This document shows, piece by piece, positions 24,344 to 49,921 of a stretch of DNA of 64,000 nt (within the stretch, counting starts at the first letter, position 1; every line of letters starts with the position of its first letter). The stretch is from the NCBI GenBank assembly GCA_910589415.1, contig OU342639.1, forward strand, positions 9,060,268-9,124,267, given 5' to 3'. Source of the DNA: Malachius bipustulatus. Taxonomy: Eukaryota; Arthropoda; Insecta; Coleoptera; Melyridae. A program made the position numbers and the translations under genes. Below the pieces are notes generated by a model, which saw nothing but the letters and a program-made list of their open reading frames with translations, ran no database searches and was not told the origin of the DNA.

Positions 24344-25235
24344 TACAGGGTGTCCCAGCTTATTCGAAGCGGTCTCTGTAGGCCAAACGATGGACTTTTT
24401 CAAAAAACTTTTTGAAAATTCAAGTACAGAATCACAATGGCCATAATGTAAAATTATTTTGGAGTATACAGAGTGTCCCATATATGACAGTGGCATATCA
24501 AAGTTATGTTTTTTTAAATGGAATGCTCCTATGTTATTGCAATTTTAGAATGTCTGAGAAGAGAAAATAAGATTGGCTTTCACAGTTGGTGTTTAAATTC
24601 AGAAGTTTTTAAGTTATAATATATACAAGTGAAAATCGTCATTTTTCAAGTTCAAGGCCCTGTATAACGAAAACGGCTGAAGATAGGGAAAAACGGCTTA
24701 CATGTCCCTATTTCAACTTTTTATGTACTATCCTATGGTGTAGAAACATTTGTACTTTCTTTGATTTTTTTATTTGGTGACGCGTGGAGAAATCTCAGAA
24801 TTTTTCAAATTTTTTATCACCCTGATAAACATTTCATCTACATCATAATATGATAGTACATGAAAAGTTAAAATAGGGACATGTAAGCCGTTTTTCTCTA
24901 TCTTCAGCCGTTTTCGTTGTACAGGGCCTTGAACTTGAAAAATGACGATTTTCACTTGTTTATAACTCAAAAACTTCTGAATTTAAACACCAACTGTGAA
25001 AGCCAATCTTATTTACTCTTCTCAGACAATCTAAAAATGCGATAACATAGGAGCACTCCATTTAAAAAAACATAACTTTGATATGCCACTGTCATATGGG
25101 ACATCCTGTATACTCCAAAATAATTTTAAATTATAGCCATTGTGATTCTGTACTTGAATTTGCAAAATTTTTTTGGAAAAAATCCTTCGTTTGGCCTACA
25201 GAGACCGCTTCGAATAAGCTGGGACACCCTGTATA
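24344..25235. repeat. Foldback element, family A copy 2
   Basis: Ends read TACAGGGTGTCCCAGCTTAT and the exact inverse, ATAAGCTGGGACACCCTGTA, with further complementarity through about 400 bp per arm to a loop near 24760-24830. Closely similar to the copy at 3095-3946 and better preserved at its ends. TA occurs at both outer edges (GTATACAGG / CCTGTATAT). Non-coding. Confidence 0.93.
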
Positions 25236-27189
25236 TCTCGTTTCAAAAAATATAATTTAAAATATCGGTACTAACCGAGCCATAATGTGATAGGTTCCAT
25301 TTTATTTTCAATAGTGCCTGTTGAAGTTACATAATTGTATTTTGAATGTTTTATTATTTCAAACTTTTATTTTTATAATGTTATACATGGGCCAATGTCG
25401 GGAGTAATTTATAAAATTATGTAGGAATAAACGATCAGTATAACCATAGCACTGAGAGTAGTGAGATAAACTATTTTTTTGTAATTTTCTTACTGGGGTG
25501 TTGGTACCATTTTCATAAAATTTAAAGTGGCAACACTGCATTTTTTATTTCCACAGCAATGAAAGGCTTTAATATTTTATATTCTGAGGTTGCAGGGTTG
25601 CCAATTTTAAAAATCTTTCAGATTGTATATTATCAATTTCAATTCCTTTGTGAGGTTTTATGAAAAAAAAAATAATAATTGATAAATGTGGTTTTAGTAA
25701 ATTGAATTATTCACCAAAATCAGAGTTTCCTGCAATTTGAGCATCATCAGTTCTACTTCAGATCAGATTAACAAGACTCCACTGTAAGCACATGAAACTA
25801 TTTTTATTATTATTTTACTATTATTAGAAACTCCAAAAATGTATGTACCTAACAATAAAAAATATATTATCTGTTTACTTACCTTCAAGAAAACAAAAAA
25901 AAAAAAAAAATCAAAGGCAAGAAAGTAAAATTACACTGTTCCAATATAAAGTTATAGTTTCCGATTCCAGAATATTCTGCACTTTGAAAATTTTTCAATA
26001 AATGACTTCAGGAATGGGGATTTTCACCACACAGCAGCACACAAAACATTATAGTTATTAATATAATATTTAAGAATACATTATTCTACCAAGTCAAGAA
26101 TAAGTGATGGAAGTATACATCGAGGAGATGGAAAAATAAAATAGGGATATAGTTTAGGATAAAACGGATGAAACAAAGCAGAAATATAATAGTTAAAAAT
26201 AATAAAGTAAATAAATAAATAAATGACGAGAACCAATGTAAATGTAGCTTTTTATATTTTATTGTATTGAGTTTTTCAACATGGAAAAGTACAAATATTG
26301 CATTACACCGACTTCTAGCCTGGAATACACAATAACATTGTGTTGTAAAGTTATAAAGAGTTTACCTGTCTGATGCACATATTGCACCTTGCACACTTTT
26401 ATCATATTCATTTTTGCCAGTGTCCAGTGCCATAATGTTCTGTTTCTGTTCTAAACGTTGCATCGCAGATGCATATCTATATACTTGTAGGTTAGAATCT
26501 ACAACCCACATTCCTCTGGCGATCTGGTTCCTTTTTTATATCTACACAGCCTTTTCTGAACAAAACCATTCATATTATCTTATATATCATAATAATATAT
26601 AATATATATATAATTTAAACCGAATCTTTCGATAACAAACTGATTCTGATCGATCGACAAACTAAACGCTGCACCAAGACCATCCGCTGCTGTGCCAAAA
26701 TTATTTACCACATCTTTTACAAAATGACATGATATTACTTAGTTAATACAGACATGATAACCAAATACATCATCGAGTTACCACAATGCTTCATCAATCT
26801 CAACTAATATCATCTAATCAATATCAATAAGTAATAATTATTACAAGTATATAATTATAATAATGTAATGGCAATAATGTAATATAAATAGGATTGCATA
26901 GATAGGTTTACAAATAACTATTCAAGTAACAATTAAAACACACAAATATAGCTTGTGACGTGACACTGGACAATAAGCAAGGAAACACAATCAACAGTGT
27001 AAGTAATTAATAAATAGATAGATACTTATGACAATGATTATAATAAACCTAAATTATGAATAAATAATGAAAACATGAAAATACACATGAGAAAGATGAG
27101 ATGTGATCGGTAACAAGTATGAGACAGACTGCTAACTGCTAGTATTCCTAACAGGCACCATATGACTGCCACTTGGCTACCGATAGAAT

Positions 27190-27221
<32 letters not shown>

Positions 27222-30200
27222 GTAATAAGGTATATAGGTACATACATAATATAGGTGTAATAAGAGGAGAATCTAAACGAGATAAAGATATATAGAGAGA
27301 AAGAGAGAGCGTATTTAATGTACGTATAATAAAGAGAGAGCTCAGCCCTTGACTGATTGTTGACCGTTGTTAGGTCAGAAGTAGGTATTATGTATATGAC
27401 ATATCCATGGCTCACTAAAATCAACTGAACTCCGAGGGTCTAAATAATCACTGATTTAATTTAAATTCTACAAACAAGAGCGACCACATCGCCTACTTTT
27501 TCATATTGTAAAACACTTGCTTATTATTGGTGATAACGTTGCCTGATTTCAATAGCATCAGTCAATTAGAACCTTAATCTTCTGCTGAATTCAGTTGGCC
27601 ATGGATGTACCAATTATATACGTAATGTAAGGGTGGTACTACTCTGTGTACTGCACGAGTTGGATCAGTTCAGTTCAGTTCCGTGTCTCAGCGGAGTTTA
27701 TGGTGCACCTTGTCGGGGTCAGATAGGGGGTCGGTCTCTGATATGTTATCGGGACGCGGTTACGAGGCGCCCCCGGAACTTGAGTGGCCCGACTCCCAAT
27801 TGGGACTGCGACCGGTGTCACATCGCAGGGATCGAAGGCCAGCGATCCAGGCACCCGGCCCAGATTGCAGACGCTCGATATCCCTTCTCGAGGTGTGAAT
27901 AGGTACTCTACGGATCGTACAAACCTCGCCTTTATTTTAAACCTAACTATATACTGGTAAAAGGACTCTCTTATAATAACGTTATTATTGCATCAATTAC
28001 AGTTATCAGTTATGAGGTACTGTACTTCCTAAATATATAACCTCTGTACAAATAAATTTTGCACTCAAATTGTAAATAGTAATAATATTACCCACCATTT
28101 TATCAAAACAGACTAATATATGTATATGTATATATATATTTTTTTTATAATCTTTATATGGGTACTATATATATATACCTAGTACGGATTTTGATCTACA
28201 TCGACACCAGCATTCATCCATCATTACTATACTTCTAATTAAATGCCTTTGTTACACTTTAAATTACTTGAAAGACTGTGCCTTTTCTACTTTTTGTTTC
28301 ATAACCAACTCGGTTACTGGTTTTGGGTTTGGGATTTTAATACAATTCACAACCTTTATATCTTTCATTATTTACAATTTACATCTATATTATTCAGTTA
28401 GTTAGTATTTTACTTTGCATATTTGAAGAATTTAAATGGGATGTACTTATAAGCTGATAACAACTTAATAGACGCCCATTCAGGATTGTTTAAAAAGGCA
28501 AATATAAACATTTTTATTAAAGCAATAGCCAAAATTCATGTTCGTTACGAAAATTCAATATCAAGTCGAGAGTTTTTAATTCGATGGGCATTCAAGATCA
28601 TCAATAAATGAGTTGGAATCTTGGAATAAACAAGATAAGGAAGACTTGCTCGGGGCGTATCACCGCAGCCAAAAGACCAACATTACTATCAGCATTGGAC
28701 CGCTGTATTACTTTTTATAATGATTGTCACCAGTTTAATTTATAAAGTCGATATTATTTCAACTGTAGAGAAACTAAATACTTTTATACATTTTCGTTGA
28801 ATGTATTTTACATTTGTGAAGTAAAATTTAGAACATCACCACTGACACCCTACGGGAAGAAATCTTAGCACGTAACTTTGTGGTAAATATTTAAATAAAT
28901 AAGGAAATGCAGCTACTCTTTTCGAAAAAATCATAATAATAATAATAAAAAGTCTAGAGCTAAAAATTTTTCATGTAACTTTTCTCATTCATGAACGAAT
29001 GTTGGCGTAAAGTTTGTAGATCAGCCGCACATATACCCATACACACAGTTGTATAAACACATCTGTGTGCATGCGCATATATAGATGTGTGTGTGTAAAT
29101 ATATATTAAAAAATCACTCATCAGTAGTTTTGTAATAATGGAATGCATTTGTTCACAACAATATTTGAGCTATAGCGCTGTATTTGCGCCGTGGGATCGT
29201 GCCTGCCCGCCTCGACGAACAGACCTCGTCATCCACTTCGGGCGAACATCCCCTGCAACCGGCAATCGAGTGAGACACGACAAGAGTGAGACTGAGATAG
29301 AAGAAGATAGAAATTGACGTGGCTCACTCGTTAGGCGGATGAAGGAGAAACGTGCACAGGCAGGTTAGTGAAAGCGAGCCTGCGCCTGCGTCTGCGCTCG
29401 CCCTAAACACAACAGCTACACACATAAAATAACCGATAGGAATATTACTATGTTACACTTATATTCTAGAAATCTACACAACACACAAAGAGATAATAAT
29501 CTTGTACAGATACGTAATGTAATGATATACGTAGCTACTATTAACCATAATAAACATATTAATTACGTAATGTCATTATTAATACATAATTAAGTAAACA
29601 AGCAGTCAATAGCAAATGGAAGCTAAGAACTGTTAAAATGTAAACAAGCATCATCTTGAGAGACTTACTAATGAATTATACACCTATCATCAAATATCAT
29701 CATTTCAAATAGATCGTTGTTCTGTATAATGGAATTAGTCTAACAAGAGTTTCATTAATTAGGCCCATAACCAATATCATAACATGGTAACCTACGTCGC
29801 TATTTTGTGCTCGGCTCGAACTGTATGCTATAACTGTACTTACTCAAAACTGATTGTACATTAAACTTATACACATGCCGCCGTCACGTCTAGACGGGAG
29901 TGTCACGTTCAGCAGACAGGAGGCGTCCAGCTCAATATCCCGCTTGAACTGGACAAAACATGACTCGTCATTGGGTTCTCGAAGCTATATCACAAACGGG
30001 GATACGGGGCTTTCAATACTACAACATAGCTATAGTACAGTACTACAGTATGAATGAGTATTCGTGTAGGTATAGGCATCAGTTTTATCTATTGCTGCAA
30101 TCGGTCATTATGTTAATATATTTTATTACTCCTATCTAACAGATACGAGTGTCTCGTATATTTATTAATGTTATTAGACATTAGGTTCATTCATTCTGTT

Positions 30201-32879
30201 GCTATCACACTGGTTAGTCATCGGTGTTGATGCGCCGCGGGTCCTCGCACACTTCCATAATGATTCAATCATTGTAGACTCGAAACATTCACCTTAATTT
30301 ACTTATTTGCCTAGTTTGATCAACATATTTTCTATGTACAATGTTCGTATTCTGCGCTGCCAAATAAGGCGTGTGCGTTTCGCGTATGTCGAATCAGTAT
30401 TAACCAACGATTAAATACACGCAAGTAGGTACATAACAATATTCCAAATGATTGCTCTTTAACTCACTATAATCGGCCATTCACTTTTCAATTATCATCG
30501 TACTAATTAAACACAGAAAGTAAAATAGCTATAAAGTAGTAAAGTGCAGCAATATGTATGTAGGTATGCTTCATGTTTATTTACAACAATCAGTAGTTTA
30601 GTTATTATTTACTCGGATCAGATGACCTCTAGGTACATTTAACGGTTAACCTTCAATTCAAAATCAACTAGACAAGCAAAAATTTACGAAACGATCAATA
30701 ACACATACAGATGATACGATAGGGGTATTATTTACTGTTTATCTAATGGCGATGCCTCAAGTGAAGTAAATCTAATACATGTCTGACTGACAGAACAAAG
30801 AGATAGAGAGAGGAGAAAGGCCAATGTCTGAATGCCATTACATAATTGCTATTGTAGCGCTGCAACTTTAAACTGACAGGGTGCAATAAATATTAATGCA
30901 TCAACTTTCAAGGATGAAAGAGGTTATGGAACAATAATTAAGTTTCAAACAAAAAACCAGCCATCAACTGTTGAAGTTCCTTCCTATCTAATCACTTGAG
31001 TTAATTGAACTTTATTATATCACCGATTCAATGTTATTTCTTTTTGCAGTATTCATAGGGTTTTATTCCCCCCCCCCTCATCTAATTTAAATAAATAAAT
31101 AAATAAATAAATATTGAAATTCCAACCTCACATTCTACGTCCCATTTAAGTTACTACAAAATGACTCATTACACCCTGTACAGTTACGAACTGTTGGGGA
31201 GCCACCCACGTAGAGAAGGTACATTGCACTTGATTTTAAATACAGCTTGCCATAATCAAACATCTGTCATTCTAGACTACTGTATGTATGCTCGTTTTCG
31301 CAGTGCAACGCAACGCAATTTAGTACCTTGCAATTGTCAGCACAGATGTCAGTAAACAACACAACAACTGCCAGCCATAATCGGAAAACAAAACCAAATC
31401 ATAGCTTCGGTTACTAATGTATTCAGGAAAGAAACAATAAATAAGCATTAAGTCAAACCAATAATTAATTAATATAATAGAAATCATAAGATGTACAAAT
31501 GAATAAAATATTCTTAAAGGAACAGAACAGTGACAATAGTTTTAATGTCCCGAAAAATAAATAATAATCATTAATAAATAAATAAAATTTAAAAAGTAAC
31601 TAAAAACGAAATCCTGGCATAGTTGTGGTCTCGACAAAGCATTGCCTTTGCCCGCTTGATTGATGGCATCGATAAGCAAAAACCACGCAAAAGAAATAAG
31701 TATTAATTAAGAGACTGTAAACGTGAAAACTAAACACAACACACAAATGAGAAGATACTGGATCAGCAATGCAGGGAGGAGGTGCCAGTGGTCAGTAACT
31801 ACAACTCAACTTATTTTCCAATATACACTATGACAATAAATGAATTCATAGCTCTTATTCTTATGATATAGGTTTTGCTTGATTTCACTGAGATTTGCTT
31901 GATTTCACTGAGATTATTGTTTTGTTCTATTCTGCATTTTGCATATTTATATGTGGAATAAATGTTACATTTCCAGTTTCACTACTATTTATTTATTGTC
32001 ATACTGTAGTTCCCCATTTTTCAACCAATTTTCTTTCACACATGAGTAGAAGGGGAGGGGGGATGCCCGACCTGCCGACAGCTCCTCGCTGCAAGAACTA
32101 TCACAACACAAATACAAGAAGCGCCCCGTGCACCGGCCGCCAAGAAAGCGCCCGCCCGAATTGCCTCACTTTACCACTAAACTCTAGCTGTCAGCGGACG
32201 TTCTCTGACGACAGGGCTCGTTGCAATTGCGACTAGGTTCATTATTAAAGATACACAAAACACTACACATAATAAATAGGTAAATAAATAATTATTCATA
32301 CTAACCAATACATCAAATTAATAAATATTTTACCAAAATTTCAAAAATAATAAATCCTATAATTATATGGGATATCACCGTATGTTAGTGGTTTGTCGTG
32401 ATCATCTTTGGAAAAATTGATATAGTTTTCTTGATATATTCAACAGTGATGGCACATTTAACATAAAAACATCAGACCGTAGAATCTCTGCTAAAAGGAA
32501 ACGCGAATGCACTTCTGACTAGCTTCGTATTTAAATATAAGTACTAATAAATAAATATAACAGGAGGCATCGGGTTCCAATTTAATTGGAACTGTGCTGC
32601 CTCCAGAAAGCGCCCGTCGCTCGCCAATCAAAACACCGAGACAATAGTCAATTACCTACGTATAGCCCGCATAATTTACGCGGACATTGACAATAATAAT
32701 CAATAAAAATAATAAATATTCTATAAATAAATAAATAAATAAATATCCAGTCTCGATGAAATGTGGCTGACGACGGGCAGCCAATCGACTATATAGTTAT
32801 TAAGTTACAATGGGGAGAAGGAGGTCCGTGGAGATAGGAGGGACGCGGGAACGGAAACGGGAGGGGGGCTCTGGTGGCT
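25236..32879. other. Repeat-poor stretch downstream of the ELAV gene; possible long 3' UTR and intergenic DNA
   Basis: No foldback or TIR elements were recognised over more than 7 kb, in contrast to the rest of the window. The part next to 32879 must be the ELAV-gene 3' UTR. A TTTATT (AATAAA on the minus strand) at about 31987-31994 is the first good poly(A) signal candidate. GC-rich islands stand out at about 27680-27900, 29180-29400, 29870-30000 and 32040-32240. Simple repeats: a TCAA tandem array at about 27190-27219 and AAAT tandem arrays at about 31088-31114 and 32725-32745. A 19-20 bp tandem duplication (TTTGCTTGATTTCACTGAGA) lies at about 31872-31912. ELAV-family genes in flies are known for very long neuronal 3' UTRs, but the extent here is inference. 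Confidence 0.45.
27686..27898 (+). other. GC-rich open segment with coding-like composition, unassigned
   Basis: A plus-strand frame running from a possible acceptor (CCGTGTCTCAG) to a stop at 27898 reads SDRGSVSDMLSGRGYEAPPE and, after a further stretch, CRRSISLLEV. It is rich in Arg, Pro, Ser and Asp and lies in the most GC-rich patch of its neighbourhood. It could be a terminal coding exon of a plus-strand gene, or conserved non-coding sequence of the antisense ELAV transcript that happens to be open. I recognise no family. Confidence 0.25.
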
Positions 32880-45369
<12,490 letters not shown>

Positions 45370-45587
45370 TCGCTCATTCGAAAGAATAGTCACAACTCAA
45401 AAAGTGCAATTGTTGAGGAAACCTGTTTAAAAAAATTTGTCGCTTTTAACTTTGTATACAAAACTACTTATCGGTAGGTCATCTGGTGTCGTTCTACAAC
45501 ATTCAATACCATTTTAGGGACCTTTATCACTATAAAACTCAATATAGCTATATTTTAAGATGTGTCACTATTCTTGCGAATGAGCGA
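45370..45587. repeat. Short foldback element
   Basis: Inverse arms CGCTCATTCGAAAGAATAGT (from about 45371) and ACTATTCTTGCGAATGAGCG (to about 45587). The loop of about 170 bp is AT-rich and non-coding. Confidence 0.65.
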
Positions 45588-46993
45588 TATAATACGAGGT
45601 CTACTCATATGGTAGTGATAACAATTATCATGACTCGGGACTCGGAATCGAGCTCTGGCCGTACCCCGTACCCCTCCTAGGGGTAGGGGTACTCGAATCG
45701 AATACTTCAGTATTACGAGTACGAGATCAAGGATCGATTCTACCAGTTCCATAAAGGATAAAGGGGACACAAAAACTTACTCTTCCAGCCCTACCTCCAC
45801 CAATCAGATTTGTTAAGACCTATAGAGAGTACCTTTCTTAAAAATAGTTTCAGGTGGGGGTGTGCTTGTGATTGAGAATTTGAAAAATACGAAACTATAT
45901 TTTTTGAATCGCTTCTAAGTTATTTGTTATCAAACTAGGTAAACAGCCAGCTATTTATGGACACTTATTTATATCCCTTATTCTCCGTAGAAGGTAAAGG
46001 TCGAGGGATTGGAAAAACAAACAACAGAAAATGCCACAGCAATTATTCGTAGTACGTAGTAAATTTTTTTTTATGTTTTCCGTCTATAAGAATTGAATTA
46101 CATAATTGGTTTTCGGACGTGTTGTTTGTCTGCTCCACACGTTCTGCCAATGTCACGAATGTCAAAATGTTTTCATCAGGTTTACTCGGGAAAGTCAGTA
46201 GGTACCTAGCACGTTTTACCAATTACATACAAGATTCAGAACGCGTTCTGGAACACATTTCGGACATTTGCAATATGCTAGCGGCCAGAACGCGTTTTGG
46301 TCGTGATTTTCGACCACTGAGCCGAAATGGGTGTTTGCTCCTATACCACAAAAACTAGTTTGTGTTTCATTTACTCTGTCAACAGCAACCAGCTGAAACA
46401 GTTTTTATTTTCTTGTTGGGGATGAAATCATAGCGGGCGGAAGCAAAAATACAATCAGAATTCATAACAATAACAAAAAAATCAAAATATCATGATAAAA
46501 TTAATTACTGCAGTATAGCCAATGGGGCGGGGAGCGCGTGCAAGATCCTGGGCAACTTTCCGCAATATAACATATCAAGGCGTTCCTAACCACAGAATTA
46601 ATAGGACTGTAAGCAAGGGGCGTAAGCCTTTTGGGGGCGGAAGTTTTTGTTGAAGTAATATTTTTTTGTGGTTATATATTAGTCATTTAAGTCATTTTCA
46701 CATCTCAGTACATGTTTAACTATAGTGGGAAATTGCGTGACTTTGAACATTGGAAATAATTTTTCTTACTGCGCATTTTCTTTGGAGCCTGACAAACATA
46801 ACTAGTGTTAAATTTAGAGTATAAAAATTACTTTCAGTGGCCCATAGGCCCCAAATATCTTAGGACGGTTCTGGTCTGAATATACTACCCGGGGAACGCC
46901 GAACCTGATTCAGGTTGTTCTATAATAAAAGTAGGTACCTAGAGTTCAGAAAAGCATATTTTGCTTTTCTTGACAAATTCGTGACATATCATC
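45588..46993. other. Unassigned intergenic stretch
   Basis: Contains a local palindromic patch, CCCCTCCTAGGGGTAGGGG (about 45672-45690), between two related sequences (GACTCGGAATCGAG and ACTCGAATCGAATAC). A 79-codon plus-strand frame (46119-46358) has no recognisable homology. No gene is supported. Confidence 0.35.
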
Positions 46994-47755
46994 TAGGGCT
47001 GTGACGGTTAACCGATTAACCGTTTAACCGACTCTTAATCTGAGAACCGGTTATAATTTTCGATAACCGTTTATCCGAAATTGAATATTATAGGATAATA
47101 CCTAATAATAAATAAATTTCCAAATACTACCTATTATTAATTTTTCATTTACATTTACAGTTTTCAAAGGGAATTTCCAGGGAATAAAAACTGAAAACCT
47201 GTGCCGGTGGTCTCGACCTTTGGGCGAATGGGGTGGGATGGGTTCATCATAATTGGTTAACGTTTCAGGGAAGGACGAACTACCGAGTATAAATAGATCT
47301 AATTACATCTCATGGCACAGACACGGGTCAGATATTCAAAGTGGACATGCATTTTTGTTAATAAATGGATTTTATTAATGGATTTTATTATTTATGGATT
47401 TTATTATTTTTTATGGATTAATAATAATAAAAAAATGGATGTCCAGGTTGAACACTGGGCCCAAACACAAACGTTTGTACCTTTAGATGTAAATAGACCT
47501 TTACCATGTAACAATGTAAAGGTAATTCTCATAAACATCTTGGAAATTTGAAATCTTGAATGATATTCCCTGCATTTGAAGCGTAACGAGGAACAGAAAT
47601 TTAATAATTGTTTATTTTTTATTCTTTAGCAAATAATATATTTAGGTAGGTATTATTTATTTTTCATTCATCACTAAAACGGTTAACCGGTTAACCGACC
47701 GAAAATTTTTCGGTTAAACGGTTAGTAATAATTATTCGTAAAAAGCACAGCCCTA
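46994..47755. repeat. hAT-like MITE rich in GGTTAACCG motifs
   Basis: Left end TAGGGCTGTGACGGTTAACC, right end AAAGCACAGCCCTA. Both flanks carry ATCATC as a possible short direct repeat. Many ACCGGTTAACCG / CGGTTAAACGG motifs sit near both ends and could be transposase-binding sites. About 760 bp. A plus-strand frame inside (47312-47551) is not recognisable. A related element lies at 19639-20882. Confidence 0.72.
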
Positions 47756-48339
47756 ATCATCATCATGTCTTGTTCTTGAATTGACGATATCGAACAACGA
47801 GGGCTTTTGTGTGTGATCTTGGTGTGTTAGTGATCTTGGATATTGAAAAATAAATTTGCCTGCGGCGCTTTATCGAGAGGACGAGAGGGGACAACCCTTC
47901 CGAAGCCACGCTTCGCCTTTGAATTCATTTTTTTTTTAAGCCCACAAGAGCACGGCCTGATTTACCCACAGGCAAATTAGGCTAGAGCCTAGGGCGCAAG
48001 GACTGAGGGGGCGCTGAGCTTGCCTTTGAAAGCACCATCACTTATTTACAGAATAAAAATACTGGCGTTTTTGTGATCTTATCAACACTTTTTTAACAAA
48101 TAGTTTAAAACAAAATTTCCCCCGGATCCCCCTTGTTGCTGGGAGGGGTATATACTGTAGAACAAAATCTGACAAGTAAGGCAGACATCAAATTAATAAT
48201 TAGCTTAGGGCTGTCAAAACTCTAAATCAGGCATTGACAACAAGAGGCACAAGAAAGCCGTAAATTTTTGTAAATTTAAGTACACCGGGTGACTTAAGTT
48301 ATCTGTTCACCATTGCTAACTTCGTTATTATTGGAGCTA
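47756..48339. other. Unassigned stretch
   Basis: Mixed composition with a GC-richer patch around 47850-48010 (GAGGGGACAACCC, GAGCACGGCC). No gene or element boundary is supported. Confidence 0.3.
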
Positions 48340-48991
48340 GAAAGCCGGTTAAAGTAGCAAACTAGTTGCATTTTTTCTGCTGATTGAAACTGTGAAAACA
48401 GAAAATCAATAATTGAAAGTCGTCTTTGTGAGATATACATTAAAATAACATTTTTTCAATAGAACAGCCTGTATATTTTTGTATTTTCATATTTCCTGAG
48501 AAAATCCAATAGGAATGGTTTTTACAGTGGTAGTTTATATCGAGTGGGTTATGAGTTATAAACAAATTAATATATCAATTTTTCATTTTGAAAGCAGTTG
48601 TACATTAAAAATATTGAAAAACGGCTTACATGTCCCTATCTTAACTTTTCACATGGTATACTACTACTTATGTGGTTTAAATTTTAATACAGGGTGAGAA
48701 ATTATCAAATTTGAATCACCGTTCAAAAATTTCAAGTACGCTGTAAAGTAACACATTATGAAAAGTTAAGATAGGGACATGTAAGCCGTTTTCAAACATT
48801 TTTAGCCGTTTCCGATGTAGGTACATACTGCTTTCAAAATGAAAAAATACGATTTTCACTTGTTTATAACTCGTAACTTACTCGATTTAAACTTCAACTG
48901 TAAAAACCTGTCTTACTGATTTTTTTGAGACAATCTAAAAATGTAATAATATACATACAGGGTGTCATATTTAAAAAATGTGGTAATTGTA

Positions 48992-49554
48992 TACATCCGC
49001 GGCTCCTACGTTTCATCAATTTTTTCGGGACCGAGGAGCGAAATAGGGGTGCTGGGTGGGTAAGACGTAAGAAGCTAAAATCAGCCATTGCAAACTAATA
49101 TCCAGGTCACTACTAAGGCCTCTTTGGCACTACGGTCGAATTTCTATTTTTTTCACTTTCAGGGCAAGGAATATCTTCGAGATTAACAATAGCACAGTTT
49201 TTATTTTGAATTTTGCATTTATTTTGCATATATTATATTCCAAAATACGTGACATCGCTCGCTGTTATGGTCCGACTACGTTTGAATGCGGTTCGTATGT
49301 TACGTATGTTACCAGACCGGCTCTGGTGTTGATATTACGAGTTTCCGCCGTCCACTCGACACTCTGACCTTGCATGTTTATTGTTATTTTCGCTGTTCTA
49401 AACAGGCCCGCACTCAGGAAGACCTTCTTTTGATGCCCTTTTGTTCGCTTATCTTTCATTTGCAAAGCAAATGAATACCTTCCTGGTGTTACTATAGGTA
49501 TGTCCTCCACCCCTATATAGGTGCCATAGTGAAACTGTAGGAGCCGCGGATGTA
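48992..49554 (-). mobile_element. TIR element inserted in the family D foldback, carrying an open frame
   Basis: Ends TACATCCGCGGCTCCTACGT and TGTAGGAGCCGCGGATGTA are inverse repeats of about 18 bp, allowing one mismatch, with TA at both outer edges. The element is about 563 bp and noticeably less AT-rich than its surroundings in its right half, where a minus-strand frame of coding-like composition lies. Superfamily unknown; TA duplication suggests a Tc1/mariner-type enzyme. Confidence 0.8.
49265..49510 (-). CDS. Unrecognised 81-codon frame inside a TIR element
   Basis: From ATG 49510 it reads MEDIPIVTPGRYSFALQMKD, then KRTKGHQKKVFLSAGLF, and ends in VTYVTYEPHSNVVGP. The same frame stays open upstream through the right terminal repeat (LHPRLLQFHYGTYIGV precedes the Met), for about 96 codons in total. 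Amino-acid composition is balanced rather than AT-driven. I do not recognise the family. It could be a captured host exon, part of an unknown transposon protein, or chance in a GC-richer element. Confidence 0.35.
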   Translation of the reverse strand: MEDIPIVTPGRYSFALQMKDKRTKGHQKKVFLSAGLFRTAKITINMQGQSVEWTAETRNINTRAGLVTYVTYEPHSNVVGP

Positions 49555-49921
49555 AATAATGACCAAAAATGTTATTTTAATGTATATCTCAGAAAGACAA
49601 CCTGTTTTCACACTTGTAATCAGCAGAAAAAATGCAACTAGTTTGCTACTTTAACCGACTGTCTAGAATTCAAAGCCGAAGGTGTGATTCAATATTGGAT
49701 TATAGGCCATTAGTGTCAACACTTGAACCTGACTGATGTAGTCATCCCATATTTCCATTATTATTGTTTGTCTCTTTTGGTGAAATAGGTAGATATGAAC
49801 TTTGTCCTTTTCTTTTAGACCATACATTATACCACGCTACCTTTCCCCTAACCATTGAATAAGTGGTTTGTTTACAAATTGAAAGGATCCACTTGAAAAC
49901 AGGAATTCTTTTAAGTTTTTG

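Larger units (their letters stand above)
48340..49666. repeat. Nested foldback element, family D
   Basis: Outer arms: AAAGTAGCAAACTAGTTGCA with TCTGCTGATT, and TATACATTAAAATAACATTT (48350-48455), pair with their complements at 49565-49660. Inside lies a second inverted pair (about 48470-48958) that includes AAAAACGGCTTACATGTCCC and GGGACATGTAAGCCGTTTTC. The same GGCTTACATGTCCCTAT block occurs in family A, so the families are related or recombined. A separate TIR element interrupts the right side at 48992-49554. Confidence 0.8.

Noticed and set aside
27187..27220. CRISPR-like repeat
   Set aside because: It is a simple TCAA tandem repeat without spacers; no CRISPR array exists in the window.
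32040..32236. Plus-strand 64-codon frame rich in Arg and Pro
   Set aside because: Lies within 850 bp of the ELAV stop codon on the opposite strand, in the probable 3' UTR; no homology recognised.
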